Below are positions 45,557 through 57,355 of a DNA stretch of 64,000 nt, piece by piece. A program made the translations under genes and the position numbers. The DNA is from Tolypeutes matacus (Eukaryota; Chordata; Mammalia; Cingulata; Chlamyphoridae). The notes beneath the pieces are model-generated. The model did not search any database and was not told where the DNA came from. It saw only the letters and a list, made by a program, of their open reading frames with translations. Position 1 is the first letter of the stretch; every line of letters begins with the position of its first letter. The DNA lies in contig JAKSZT010054324.1 in the NCBI GenBank assembly GCA_026826555.1, positions 8,410,445 to 8,474,444 on the forward strand. The letters run 5' to 3'.

Positions 45557-46625
45557 TAAAGTGAGATACATCACTGCTATGCAAGGTTGGTTAAACTTAA
45601 GAAAACCAATTAATGTAATACACCACATTAACAGAATGAAGGGGAAAAAACATACACAATCATCTCAATTGATGCAAAAAAAAAGCCATTTGACAAAATA
45701 CAGCACCTTTCTTGATAAAATCACTTAGAATACTAGGAATAGAAAGGAAACTTTCTCAACATGATGAAGGGCATATATGAAAAGCCCACAGCTAACATCC
45801 TACTTAATGGTGAAGACTGAAGTTTTCCCACTAAGATCAGGAACAAGACAAGGATGCCTTTTGTCACCACTGTTATTCAACATTGTACTGGAAATTCTTA
45901 CCAGAGAAATTAGGCAAGAAAAATAAATGAAAGGCATTCAATTGGAAAGGAAGAAGTAAAACTTTCCCTATTTGCAGATGATATGATCCTGTATACAGAA
46001 AATCCTGAAAAATCTACAAGAAGCTCCTAGAGCTAATAAATGAATTCAACAAAGTGGGCAGGTACAAGGTCAACACCCAAAATTCAATAGTGTTTGTACA
46101 AACAAAAATGAACAATCGGAAGAAAAAAATTAAGAAAAAACTTCTATTCATAATAGCAACTAAAAGAATCAAATATCCAGAAATAAATCTAACCAAGGAT
46201 GTAAAGTACTTGCACACAAAAAACTAAAAAACATTGCAAAAAGAAATCAAAGAGGACCTTCTGTAATCTTGGAATGGAAGACTAAATATCGTTACTATGT
46301 AAATACTACCTAAAGTAATTTATAGATTCAATGCACACCCAATTGAAATTCCAGCAACCTTCTTTGTAAAAATGGAATAGCTAATCATCAAATTTATATG
46401 GAAAGATAAGAGGGCAGTTATGTACTTCAGGGGAAGGCGTGAGGGATTGAGAGGTGACTGCTAAGGGGTAGGGAATCTTTCTTTTTGGAGTAATGAAATT
46501 GTCCAGAATTGATTGTGGTCATGAATGCACAACTCTGATTATACCAAAAATCATTAAATGTACCCTGTAGAGGGATTGTATGGTATATGAATATATCTCA
46601 ATAAAATTGCTTTTTTAAAAAAAAC

Positions 46626-48084
46626 CACAAGGGGATTCAACTAATGAGTATATTCTATGCATTAGAATGGCAAAATTTTAAAAAGACTGACTAGAAAAAA
46701 ATAATCAGAGTAAAACGTGTCAAGGACTGAACTATGTAGTTTCATGAAGTATGTGATGAAGGGTGAAGATAACGGAGATAGAGAGCCAGGTAGGAGGATT
46801 TTGGGATGATCCAGGCAACAGCCACTGAGAGCCTCATTTGAATAGCATTCAAAGTGAGAAGGACAATTCAAGCGATATTTCTAAGCTAAAATTGACAAAT
46901 GTTTGGATTAAATAGAGAAAGGACTAGGAAAATAAAAGGAAAAAAATCAAGGTTTTTTTTTTCTGAGTGCATTTTATGTTGCAATCAGAGGCAGAGTATG
47001 AACAAAGAAGAATATGCTTTGTTTTGTGTAATGAGAAGTCTCATAAGTTAAATTCAGGACATGAAAGCATGAGAACATGAGTATCCTAAAGAAACATTAA
47101 AGTAGAAATATTCATTAAGCATTAGGAATTAAAGTCTGTATCTGAGGAGAATGAGTGTTACTCCTATTCCTATCCTCAAGGACGCTAGATTCCCAGAAGT
47201 ATAAAGAATAGTCTTTTATACCCAACTCTCCATGTTAAAATCTGTAATTTGCACCAAATATTTTCATATGTGTTTTAAATGACCGATTTATAAAATGGCA
47301 GCAGTAAATGTATTTCCAAAATCCCATTTAGGTCTTAATGAGAAACCTCATATACTTGCCAATTATAATTAAAACATGTCTCTTTGACTAACAATCCTTT
47401 GAGGAAAAGAAATATCCTGTCCTGTTATAACTGTGTTACTGCTATTCTTTTGAACCAAATGGTGCATATCTTTGTAAAAGCTGGAGGAGTTGCTGATTAT
47501 GAATCTCAGGGGCTGATGTTCAAATTTGGCTCCTTTGAAGTGCCAGGACATACACACACACAGCAGGTGCAGTTATTGGATGGAGACCCTGCTGCGTGTT
47601 TAAGTCTCTGCCTGCTGTGTCTAAACCATTTGGCAAGCACAACATTCTTCTCTTCCTTCATAAGCCTAAATTTGTCCCATTTGGCAAACAAATAGTAGAC
47701 CTCCATCAAGGCAGAAAATCACCCAATCATGCTTATAGCAACTAAAAATATCATACAACGGTATGAATCAATTTAGTATCTGAAGTTTCGGTTAGAATCA
47801 TTGAGTACCTATCGCTTTTAAAAGATTAGATATCAAGGAAAGATAAGCACCCTAATAATACCTAATGTATTTTAGCAATGAATACTTTCAAAGCCCATTA
47901 TATTTTACTTGGTCCTATGCATTTCTGTGTGGTAGGTAGAAAATCATTTGCCACAGTGATGCCAAACTATTTTTTTGAAATATAAATCTGACCAAATTTT
48001 TTGCTTGTGTCTAAAAATTCAGTAGCATTTCCATAAGGCATGCTAGATGAAATCCGTGGCTTCTTTGTGTAGTATATAATCATG
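46626..48084. other. Unassigned sequence
   Basis: No recognised repeats. Overlapping open frames on both strands at 47369-47709 show no family signature, and a (CA)n stretch at 47552-47562 lies within them. It looks like single-copy DNA. Confidence 0.5.
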
Positions 48085-48240
48085 CTACTCAAAGATCAGC
48101 AGCAGCAGCTGTGGGATTGTTAGAAATGAAGAATATCAGGTTCTTCCCCAAACTTACTGACTCAAAATCTTCACTGGAACAAGAACCTGAGGTGACTCAC
48201 ATGCACATTGCAGTTTCAAAAGCTCTGGTAACATGATTCT
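48085..48240 (+). mobile_element. hAT-Charlie fragment (MER3/MER20-like)
   Basis: AAAGATCAGCAGCAGCAGCT, GATTGTTAGAAATGAAGAAT, ACTTACTGACTCAAAATCTT and GTGACTCACATGCACATTGC match the order of a common placental hAT element. Terminal repeats are mostly lost. Confidence 0.65.
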
Positions 48241-48544
48241 TTAAAATTTATCCCTAATATGATACTTCTGGCCGAATAGCTAGTCTCCTTCCTTCACTTC
48301 CCCCAGCTTAATATGAGTATTCTAAAATTCTCCACACTAATCTCATCTTTCTCTGAACTGTCTCTCTTCCCTGATTAGGTCTTATTATCAACTTCTTTCT
48401 CACTTGACAGTCTCCTACATCTTTATGCCAAACTCAAATGTCTCACCTTCCCCCGAAAGAACTGTTCTCTTTGGTTTTTAGATTACTCTAGCACTCTTTC
48501 CCTACCCTCTGTTTGTTGACAGCATTGTACTTATGCATGAAAGA

Positions 48545-48760
48545 GGCAGTATACTGTGGTGTTTAAGAATGAAGTTCTGATGCTGGAGAGTCCTGAGTTT
48601 AAACTGTAGCAAATATTAGACATTGGGGAAATCATTAGATTCTTGAAATTTTGGGATAATTGTCTACAGTATGGAGATAGTAATACCACCTATCTCATTA
48701 ATTTGTTGTGATATCTAAATTAGATTAACAATGAAAGGAACAGTAAATGGAATCAAATAA
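48545..48760 (+). mobile_element. MIR SINE
   Basis: GGCAGTATACTGTGGTGTTT at the head, then TCTGATGCTGGAGAGTCCTG, ATAATTGTCTACAGTATGGA and GTAATACCACCTATCTCATT. This follows nearly the whole MIR consensus, including the tRNA-like head, so it is one of the more complete ancient SINEs here. Confidence 0.8.
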
Positions 48761-48779
48761 AAACTGATTAAATATTTAT

Positions 48780-48930
48780 TTCCACCAAAACTGTGAACTT
48801 ACATATCTATTTCCCCACCAAAGTATGTAGATTGTAAATTCTTAAAGGGCAGATGCTCTATGTTAGTCATTTGTTAACCACTCTTATAACACCTTGCTCC
48901 TGGCACATAGTAAATATTTAAAAAGTGAAG
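48780..48930 (+). mobile_element. L2 3' end
   Basis: AGATTGTAAATTCTTAAAGG, GCAGATGCTCTATGT and CCTGGCACATAGTAAATATT reproduce the L2 3' terminus (TGTAAGCTCCTTGAGGGCAG ... CTGGCACATAGTAGG). It abuts the MIR on its left. Confidence 0.7.
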
Positions 48931-50847
48931 AAAATATGAAGCCAGTGACTTGCTTAAAAATTCACTTTAAAGTTATGAATATCTAGAATCCAGGTTAACA
49001 TATTTCTTCCACCCACTCTTCTTTGCCTCTCCTCCCCCTACACACATACACACACAGGATCCACATCCATGCATACATTCACACACACATACACACACTC
49101 TCCCAAAGTTATAATGTGGGGACTTTAGAAGTGTCTCAACAAAATAGGCATTAAATATATTTGGATGACCTGACAAAATGACCGTGGATAGAAATAAAGA
49201 CATCTCCACAAGAAACATGAAAAACTGAACATTCAAATATAATCCAGGAAACCACAGAGAAAAAGCAGACAATCAAGCTATTGGGGCCACTGTGTAATAT
49301 ACTAAATTCAGTAGGCTGGAGCAAGATTCAGATTAGGATTTCAGAGAAAAGAGAATAAAGATAGATAAGAGTGAGACCAGGATAAAGCACATCTGGAACA
49401 AGAAAGATGTGACCCCAGGACATTGACATTATTTGATGCATATCTTGTGGTCTGACAGGACATGGACTGCCAACTTTTGAACTGCCTTAACTGCCAAGTA
49501 GTTATCTAATTTTGTCTTTCTCTCTCATGCAGACCTTTATTTGGACATGGAAATTTGCATGATCACTTCCATCAGAATGTAAAGGAGAATTAAAGATGAA
49601 AAAGAAAATAAGTTCACTATTTGCTAATAGCTCTTGGAAAATGCTATAGATAAATGTGCATGGGAATTATTGGCTAAAATAATATTTCCTAATAAACCTC
49701 ACTGGTCTCCACCCCTGACTGAGAGAGAGGTACAGGAGAATCCATTCTTTACATTAACATTATTTTTTCTTTGTGGTATTGCTAACGTGTTCTTTCCAGT
49801 CATATAGAGGATTGTTAACTAAAGAGTTTAAACATGAATTAATTTTTATATCAGCCTATTATGCTCCAATTGTATCTCATTAAGATAGTTTAGTAATACA
49901 ACTAAAAAAATTAGAGAAGAATAATAGCTTGCATTTATTAAGCACTTACTAGGAAGTCTGAACAGAGCTTATATGTAACAGTTTTTGTTTGTTTTTAAAG
50001 AAAAAAATACAACATGAGCTGATACTGATAATTCTAATTTCAATCCAGGACCACAAACTTTCAATTAATGTCACCAATCTCACAAATTCACCAATTTACC
50101 TTTGTCTCATCAATTCAATCTGTTCTTCCGGAATGAGAAATACAAAAACCTAGCAACACAACAAAATTATTTATTCATTTTATTCCACATTATACACATA
50201 CCAGTCTCAGAATATATTATTAACACTACCACCTATACTATCATTACTGAAAATAGAGGAAGATATTTAGTTTCTTACACTATTTAGTTTAGTTTCTAGT
50301 TCTCAAAATTACATCCAAATTATGACGTCTTAAAAATAATTTGGACTAACTTACTTCTCTGTGGTTATGCCACCAACTTGAAAGGTAGGCTTGTTTATTT
50401 CATTGTGTTTTCATTTTAAGGATTGTTTCCATATATTTAATATTGTTATAAAAATAATTTAAAATATTTATATAGTTCAAGAGTTAAATTTGCAAATCAG
50501 TTGAAAACAGAGAAGCCTAATTTATTTTCATTCCAACCAACAGTTCTCATCGATTCACAACCATTTTCTCCCCAATACATAGCCATTTCTGTTTCTGGCT
50601 TTTGCTTTTTCCTTCTTTAAAATATTAAACAGTTGTGAATATTCTCGCTGACCTCATTTTGTGATAATCAGGGTAGGCTAAACATTCATTATATTAGAAA
50701 CCATGCATGTGTCCCCAGACCTAGTTTTTCTCCCTAGGTCTGGTTTTTAGAATGCTGGTGATAAACTAAGCCTGATTTATTATATGACCATCCTGTATGG
50801 GAAAAGACTGTAACTTTGGGTATCTTTAGTCAACCTTAAGAGATATA
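48931..50847. other. Mostly unassigned sequence
   Basis: Contains a CA-rich tract at about 49040-49101 and a possible MIR scrap at 49925-49980 (CTTGCATTTATTAAGCACTT). Otherwise no repeat or coding signature. Confidence 0.5.
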
Positions 50848-50849
50848 GC

Positions 50850-51340
50850 AGGGGGACAGATGTGGCTCAGGTGGTTGGGCATCCATCTGCCATATGGAGG
50901 GAACTGGGTTCAATCCCCGGGACCTCCTGGTGAAAATTTTAAAAAGAAAAATATAGAAGTCACATGGGCCACCAGGCCCCGTGCTGGGTGTGCCACCAGG
51001 CCCTGCAAGCGGGTGAGCTGTCAGGCCCCATGCGCAGGTGCGCTGCCAGGCCCCGTGAACCACGCAGCAAGATGATGACATAACAGAAGAGTGACACAAG
51101 GGATAGCCAAGACGAGATGCCCAAAAAAACCAGGAGCTATGGTGGCACAGGCAGTAGGACACCTCTCTCCCACATCAGAGATTCTGAGGATCGAATCCCA
51201 GTGAAGACAGGAGGAGAAGGATGAGAAGAGAGGGCAGGAAATGGACACAGAGAGTTGCCCAGTGAATGGACAAAGAAACAGCAAAAATTGGGGGAGAGGG
51301 GAGGGTAAAAATGGATAAAAGTAAATAAATAAAAAATCCT
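50850..51340 (+). mobile_element. Long dimeric DAS SINE
   Basis: The first tRNA-like head is GGGGGACAGATGTGGCTCAGG (near 50850) with B box GGGTTCAATCCCC at about 50908-50920. A GC-rich middle (50960-51060) has four rounds of CCACCAGGCCC/GCCAGGCCCC. The second tRNA-like head has GGTGGCACAGGCAGTAGG and B box AGGATCGAATCCC at 51187-51199, and the end is AAATAAATAAAAAATCC. It is about 490 bp. Pol III promoters are likely but unproven. The TSD is not clear. Confidence 0.85.
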
Positions 51341-51345
51341 TAAAA

Positions 51346-51592
51346 AATGTATAGGGGAGGAAGATATGGACTATAGTTAGTAGTAATACTTTGATGATGC
51401 TCTTTCATGATTTGTTAACAAATGTTTCACAACAATGCAGGGTGTATGTGTGGGGGGGTGATGTGTGGGAACCATGTATGATGTTATGCTTGTTTGTTTT
51501 GTAAGTTCACGATGTTTACTGAACACTTGTAGTTTATGTATGTTCATGTAAGAATGACATACTTCACTAAATTGTTTAAAAAAAAAGATTAA
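51346..51592 (+). mobile_element. L1-type 3' tail fragment
   Basis: ATACTTTGATGATGCTCTTT, AACAAATGTTTCACAACAAT and TTTGTAAGTTCACGATGTTT match the tail at 60625-61140. It ends with eight A at 51581-51588. It directly follows the SINE, so the SINE may have landed in this tail. Confidence 0.65.
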
Positions 51593-52384
51593 GCAGCATA
51601 TCATTTGCACCCTTTCATAGATAAGCAGTAGCTTAATACACACATCTTTCTATATTTTGTTCTGTTAATTGTTTTAAATCTGATTTTCTGGAATGGTTAA
51701 AATAGGGTTTTAACTCCTAGTAATAAATTGATGTGGGAGTTAAATGATAGAATGTGCAGAAAAGTGTATAGCATAATCCATGATATATAATAGTCATTCA
51801 GTGACTATTGGTAAATGTTGAATAAGGTAGGTAGCTTAATGTCTATTTTTGACACGGTTTGTAAAAAATTGCAAGGGATCAATAGTAACCTTGTTCCCTG
51901 ATTTGGTGTGCGGTTTGACAAGCTTGACAAGGGCTATTGGATATAGGGATTTGATAAAATTTAAAATTCTCATGGAACCAATCAATCCAAGTATGAATTT
52001 GACAAACTGTATGGAAGTAGATTAAAAGTATAGCAAAGAATCTTCTATCTGGTTTTTGCAGTACTTCCTCTGGCCAAATCTCAACTTTTGATAAGAAATA
52101 CATCATGAAGAATCATTAGACAACAGCTTATTTCTGGTAATAAGATGAATCTTGTCTTAATTTCGTATAAATATGTATATTTATATCCCATAGATATTAC
52201 TGACATTTTCTACTTCCCTAGGCATATGTTTGCTCTCTCTTCTAGGTGTTTATAACACCCATATTTCTGTTAGAGTGGAAGGAGGAAAGAAGGAAGGGAG
52301 GGAAAGAGTAAAGAGAAGGAAGACAGGAACAGAGAAAGATGGGTAGAAGGGAGGTAAGGGAAAATTTACTGAGTACCTACTGTG
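51593..52384. other. Unassigned sequence with a purine-rich patch
   Basis: A GGAAG/GGGAAA-rich stretch lies at 52278-52365. No repeat family or coding sequence is recognised. Confidence 0.5.
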
Positions 52385-52520
52385 GACAACACATCTCATT
52401 CATTCATTCATTGGCCAAATAATGCTCATTGTGGCTTATGCTGGATCAGGCACTTAATTAGACACTAGAAGTGCAATGGTGAATGAGACAGACATAATCC
52501 CTTCCATCATGGTGCTCATG
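52385..52520 (+). mobile_element. Ancient dispersed repeat (MIR/L2 class unresolved)
   Basis: ACATCTCATTCATTCATTCA, GATCAGGCACTTAATTAGAC, GCAATGGTGAATGAGACAGA and CCTTCCATCATGGTGCTCAT. Same family as 20800-20990. Confidence 0.6.
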
Positions 52521-52619
52521 TTCTATCTTTGACCACACACATGACACAAATTGAACAGATTATGTCAGCATCTCTTCCCAAAACCTTGTGTGAAATTTTA
52601 ACATAATCGCAATAAAATG

Positions 52620-53640
52620 CAATATTTCCATGGTTTTAAGGCCCTGCATTATCTGGTCCTTGCTTAACTCACTGACATACTCACTTATTATTCTTATCTC
52701 ATTCACTCCACTTCAGATACACTGGTCTTGCAGATCAAGCACATCAATCTCATGTCCACTCCATTCCATTTGCACATGCCTGATCCCTCTTCCTTGAATG
52801 CCCTTTCCTTAGCTCTTTACATAAATCACTTAACTTCTGTGGCAGGCTGAATGATGCACCCAATCCCCAAAGATGTCCATGCCCTAATCCCTAGAGCTTG
52901 TAAACATGTTACCACACATGGCCAAAGGGACTCTGAAGATGTGTTTAAGATTAAAGGTTTTGAGATGGGGAGATGATTATCCTGTATTATCTGGGTGGCC
53001 CAATCAATTCGCACGACTTCTTAATTGAAGAAAGTTTTCCCTGCTGTGGTCAGAGAAAGATGACAATGGAAGAAGGGTCAGAGAAAGGTGCCTTGACAAG
53101 ATTCAACCCGCAATTGTTGGCTTTGAAGATGGACGAAGAGGCCATGTGTGAGAGAACATGGGCAGCCTCTAGAAGGTAGAAAAGGCAAGGACACAGATTT
53201 TCCCCCAGAGCATCTGGAGAAATGCAGCCCCCTTGACACCTTGATTGTAGCCCAGTGATACCCACCTCAGACTGCTGACCTATGGAATTTAAGATAATGA
53301 ATGTGCATGGTTTTAAGCAATTGCATTTGTGGTAATTTCTTACAAGAGGAAATTATTGTAACTGAATAATGTCACCTCTTTGGGTGGGCCTTCCATACTA
53401 CATCAATCCACAACAATCCCCATTCCATTTCCCTTATCCCCTTACCCTGTTTGCTTTTCTTCCTAACAGCTAGCAGGACCTAAGATTATAATATCTGCTT
53501 AATGTTTTTCTCTCTTCAACATCAGAAGACAAACCCACTGAAGGCAATGACTTTATTATTCTAAGTACCAGCCTTTCCCCCAGTAGCTAGAATAATGCCT
53601 AGAGCATAATAAATGGCACACAAAAATCATTTGTTGCATG
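52620..53640 (+). mobile_element. L2 LINE fragment, split by an LTR
   Basis: The left part (52620-52837) has CTCATTCACTCCACTTCAGA and CCTGATCCCTCTTCCTTGAA. The right part (53372-53640) has TCACCTCTTTGGGTGGGCCT, then CTGAAGGCAATGACTTTATT and GCCTAGAGCATAATAAATGG. Together they follow the L2 ORF2 end and 3' terminus in order. The LTR at 52838-53371 interrupts it. Confidence 0.75.
52838..53371 (+). mobile_element. MLT1-type MaLR solo LTR
   Basis: Begins TGTGGCAGGCTGAATGATG. It contains CCAAAGATGTCCATGCCCTA, GTTGGCTTTGAAGATGGACG, GCCTCTAGAAGGTAGAAAAG and GACCTATGGAATTTAAGATA, and closes near 53371. This is one of the best-preserved matches to the MLT1 consensus in the window. Insertion into L2 shows that L2 was already present. 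Confidence 0.9.
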
Positions 53641-55160
53641 AAAAAATTAGTGACTTTCACTTTTGTAAAGATAAGTGTGATGTGTGCTGGCAATGTATTA
53701 TAAGAGAATCCACCTAATCTGAGGGTTCCACAAACATGGCTTGGGGTAATTACATTTTAAATTGCTTTAGGTATTTTAATTATGTATTTATAAGTCTGCC
53801 TCCCACAATGGATAAAAACTTAAGGCATAAACTTGATTTTCCCTATCTCTGTACCCCCAGGAAATTTTTATTAAGTGAATATGTACTTGCATGGGAATTT
53901 TTGAAGCAGTCATAGAGGAAAATGATCAATGTTCAGTTTTTAATCTGAACTTTACTACATTAATCTGGTATGCAGTAGCTATACGGTTTCTTGCAATTGA
54001 TGAGAGAGAAGCTGATTGAAATAATTAGGGTTTCTTTTTCCAGAATGGGCAAACACACAATAATTAAGTCAACACATTTTTTTTTAAAAAAAAGAAGGAA
54101 AAAAGAGTACTCTTCATTCAAATAAGCATTGTTTTTTTCCTTGAAAATAATACTAAAGATATTTGTTTCAATGTATATTTTTAAAAGAAATCCATCTTAT
54201 TAATTAAAGAAAAAGAAACAAAGCCAGGACTATCAAGCCAGGACTCAAAAATATAAACTGATAACCTAAAAACTAGCTGAAAACAGTTTTCTGGAACAGT
54301 TCTCAAAATGTCAATTCTTTTTCCCAGAAAGGTATTTGGGATTGCTGTGATCTGATCATGGACCTTGCTGGGGCATGTGTGCTGAGCAGTTATTTCTGCA
54401 GGTTTTTCTTCCATCACCTTGCCAGTCTCCATGTTACTGATGGTCTAAATGCTGGGGTCTGCATATGAGCAACTGTTTCTGAGTTTGCTTCTCTGCCCCC
54501 TCATTGTTGCTTTTTTTAAATTTTTTTTGTTTTCTATTTTACTATATTTTCTGAGCCCCATATTAGGAATATGTTTGTTCAGTCTGCCAGAAGGGAGCTC
54601 AATGTCTATTTTTACCAAACATGACAGTCATTAGCAAAATTAACTGATTGTATTGACTTGATACTGTTTTGGTAATCACGTGCTTTGTGACTTATGTTCT
54701 CTGATGGCACCATGTGCTATTTTTATTCACATAGAAAACAAAATAAAATAATTTTTAAAAGCTTCTACAAAATTCCCTCAGATGTATGTGATATGTGATC
54801 ATTTCAATGTAATTTGGGGTATTATATGTATTTAAACCATAATACTGTTATTTGGATTATTTTTCATGCCGAGTTTTTTTTGTAATTATTTCTTTTACTA
54901 GTTTTGGAACATCTATAAAAATAAATGTATATAGTTAAAGCATCAAGGTGAAAAAAGTTGATAGAGTCCATTTTATTGTAGGAGATTAAAGTCTCTAAAA
55001 TATGCTCACACGAGGATGTCTTGAGTGTCAAGTTAGTGCTTGGGACTTGATCACATACACATTTCATAGAAATGAAACCTGAATTTAAAGATCTTAAAAG
55101 AAAGAAAGCATAATATCACATATGCTGTGAAGTGAGACTATTCTTCACACTATTGGTAAA
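53641..55160. other. Unassigned sequence
   Basis: No repeat or coding family recognised; homopolymer A and T runs near 54080. Open frames such as 54181-54432 (minus) lack signatures. Confidence 0.5.
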
Positions 55161-55164
55161 ATTA

Positions 55165-55530
55165 ATCTTATTAAAATATGTCAGGTCATGTTATTCCTCT
55201 GCCCAAACTCTCCAATGGCTAATCATTTCATTCAGAATAAAAAGCTGAAAGACCTTGAATGACCTATGCCCAGCCCCACCCACATCCATCTTACACTACC
55301 TATATGAACTTGTTTGTTACTTCTCATTTTAGGTCCCCTCACCCCAGTCACACAGGCTTCATGGGTATTCCTTATATACACCAAGCTGGATCTCATCTCA
55401 GGGTATGTGTATTTTTTGTTCTTGCTGCCTAGAACATTCTTGAACAAGTTATTTGCTCACTAACTTACTGCAGGTCTCTGATCAAATGCTATCTTATCAG
55501 AGAGACTTTCTCTACCAACCATGTAACCAA
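55165..55530 (+). mobile_element. L2 LINE fragment
   Basis: CAAACTCTCCAATGGCTAAT, AATAAAAAGCTGAAAGACCT, TTCTTGCTGCCTAGAACATT and CTGATCAAATGCTATCTTAT follow the L2 3' coding and UTR order. Very old and full of stops. Confidence 0.75.
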
Positions 55531-55534
55531 CACC

Positions 55535-55680
55535 ATAATCAAGATACAGAACATTACATCACAAAAGTTGTAGTGCTGGTTACATGGGTCTATACATTTA
55601 TCAAGTTTTATTTCACTACACAGTTAAATCATTGCAATTTATTTTATGTAAAGGAAACCTCAATTCAGGTGATTTGAATA
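55535..55680 (+). mobile_element. L1 3' UTR scrap
   Basis: GGTTACATGGGTCTATACAT, TTATCAAGTTTTATTTCACT and ATTTTATGTAAAGGAAACCT resemble the terminal part of old L1 3' UTRs. Short and uncertain. Confidence 0.5.
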
Positions 55681-55819
55681 GGAAAATTATACCAGTCTGA
55701 GATAAATAATATGGAGTTATATACTTATTTCATATAAAGTTAGCCACTTTCCATCAATGTTAACATCTTACAAAACTTTAGTATAATATTATAACCAGGA
55801 AATTGACTTTGATAAAAAT

Positions 55820-56735
55820 CTATTGATTTTTAGATTTCAGATTTTAACAGTTTTACATGTACTTCTTTGTGTGTGTGTATTTAGATCCATACAATTTGAT
55901 CACATGTGTAGATTAATATATCCACCTCCATAGTCAAGATAAAAAATGGTTCCATCACATCAAAGATCCCTTTGCTACTCTTTTATAGACACAATCACCT
56001 CCTTTCCCCAACCACAAGCCCTATCTGACCCTTACAACCATTAATCTGGTCTCTCCATTTGAATAATTTTGTCACTTCAAGAATGATCTATAAATGGAAC
56101 CATATTGTATATACACCTCTGTTTAATTTCCTGAAGATTCTTGAAAGTTGGTCCTTGTGTCAATAGTTTCTTCCTTTATATTGTTGAGTAGTATCTTATT
56201 GTATAGCTGTACAACAGTTTACTTAACTATTTATCCATAGAAGGACATCTTGGTTGGTTTCCAGATATTGGATATTATGAATAAAGCTCATGTAAAAATA
56301 TTTTCACTTCCTAGACTAAATGTCCAAGAGCACAAATGCTGAATTGTATGGTAGTGGAGTATTTTGTTTTTAAAAAGCACCAAATTGTTTTCCAGAGTGG
56401 CTCTACCATTTTCCATTCCCACAAACAAGGTATGAGTAATGCAATTTCTCCACATCCTCTCCAACATTTGGTGTTTCATTACTTTATATATATTTTTTAA
56501 ATTTCACATGTTTTCATATCCCTAGATTAGTCCACTCACCATACTTTCAATGTTGGCACTTTTTATTTTAGCCATTTAGATAGGTATGCAGAGATAATTT
56601 GTTCTAGTTTTAATCTGCATTTCCCTAATGGTTAACACTGAACATCTTTTCATATGCTTAGTTTATTTGCCATTTTCATATCCACTTTGATAAAATATCT
56701 GTGCATGTCTTTTGTTCATTTTCTTTTTGGATTTT
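55820..56735 (-). mobile_element. Old L1 3' UTR
   Basis: Plus-strand landmarks are GATCACATGTGTAGATTAAT, AACCATTAATCTGGTCTCTC, GTTGAGTAGTATCTTATTGT, TTGGTTTCCAGATATTGG and AATTTCTCCACATCCTCTCC. This is the antisense of an old L1 3' UTR. It is distinct from, and older-looking than, the L1 piece that follows. Confidence 0.7.
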
Positions 56736-56945
56736 TTTTTCTTTATTAGAAATGTTGTGGGTTTATAGAACAATCATGAATGAAATACAGGATTCCCATA
56801 TATCACCCTATTATTAACACCTTTCACCAGTGTGGAACATTTGTTACAACTGATGAAAGAACATTCCTATAATTGTCCAAGGTTTAACTTAGGGTTCAGA
56901 ATTTGCATAGTAGAGTTCCGTGTTTTACATGCAGATACACACAGA
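56736..56945 (-). mobile_element. L1 3' tail fragment
   Basis: TTCTTTATTAGAAATGTTGT, ACAATCATGAATGAAATACA, ATATCACCCTATTATTAACA and GTTACAACTGATGAAAGAAC parallel 39870-40140. It is cut at 56945 by a partial LTR. L1 antisense sequence resumes at 57356, so this may be the 3' end of the large L1 that follows. Confidence 0.65.
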
Positions 56946-57355
56946 GAATGAGAGCTGCCATTTTACCCTGCCATATGAGAGATGATTCTAGCCACAGAAA
57001 GACAGAGAAACCCCGAGAGGCTGAAAGAGAGGCTAGAGGTTGGAATCAGCAGAACAGCTGAAGCTGAAGCAACACAGCCTGGAGGAGAGAGGAGAGATGA
57101 GCCATACGCCCGATCACCCACAGCTGAGCTCAGGGAGAAAGTAGTAGGCAGAGTATGGTAGCCATTTGGCCTTGCCACATGGCAGGAGTCCACGATTATC
57201 AGCAGCTGACCTTTGGTGAGACTGCATCTCTGATGATGCCTTGATTTGGGCATTTTCACTGCCTGGGAACTGTAAGCTATTATCCTTATAAATTCCCATT
57301 ATAAAAGCCAACCCATTTCTGGTATTTTGCATTGGCAGCCCTTGGCAAATGAAAA
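56946..57355 (+). mobile_element. Partial MaLR/ERVL-like LTR (3' portion)
   Basis: Matches the second half of the LTR at 19226-19833: CTGATGATGCCTTGATTTGG, GGGAACTGTAAGCTATTATC, CATTATAAAAGCCAACCCAT and GCATTGGCAGCCCTTGGC. The first 200 bases are missing and the end is altered to AAATGAAAAGG. It sits inside antisense L1. Confidence 0.75.

Larger units (their letters stand above)
41190..46625 (+). mobile_element. Nearly full-length but deleted L1 copy
   Basis: 5' UTR-like sequence (41190-41264, resuming at 42946 to 43790) is followed by ORF1 (43965-44870) and the inter-ORF spacer (44870-45110). An RT-containing part of ORF2 (45110-46400) has FADD at 45971-45982, and the 3' UTR ends with AATAAA near 46602 and an A-rich end at 46625. 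The endonuclease domain is deleted. It is interrupted by a MaLR-like element and a partial LTR. Stops and frameshifts are frequent, so it is inactive although the RT motif remains readable. Confidence 0.75.

Noticed and set aside
47369..47709. Overlapping open frames on both strands, up to 103 codons
   Set aside because: No domain signature on either strand. A CA repeat runs through them.
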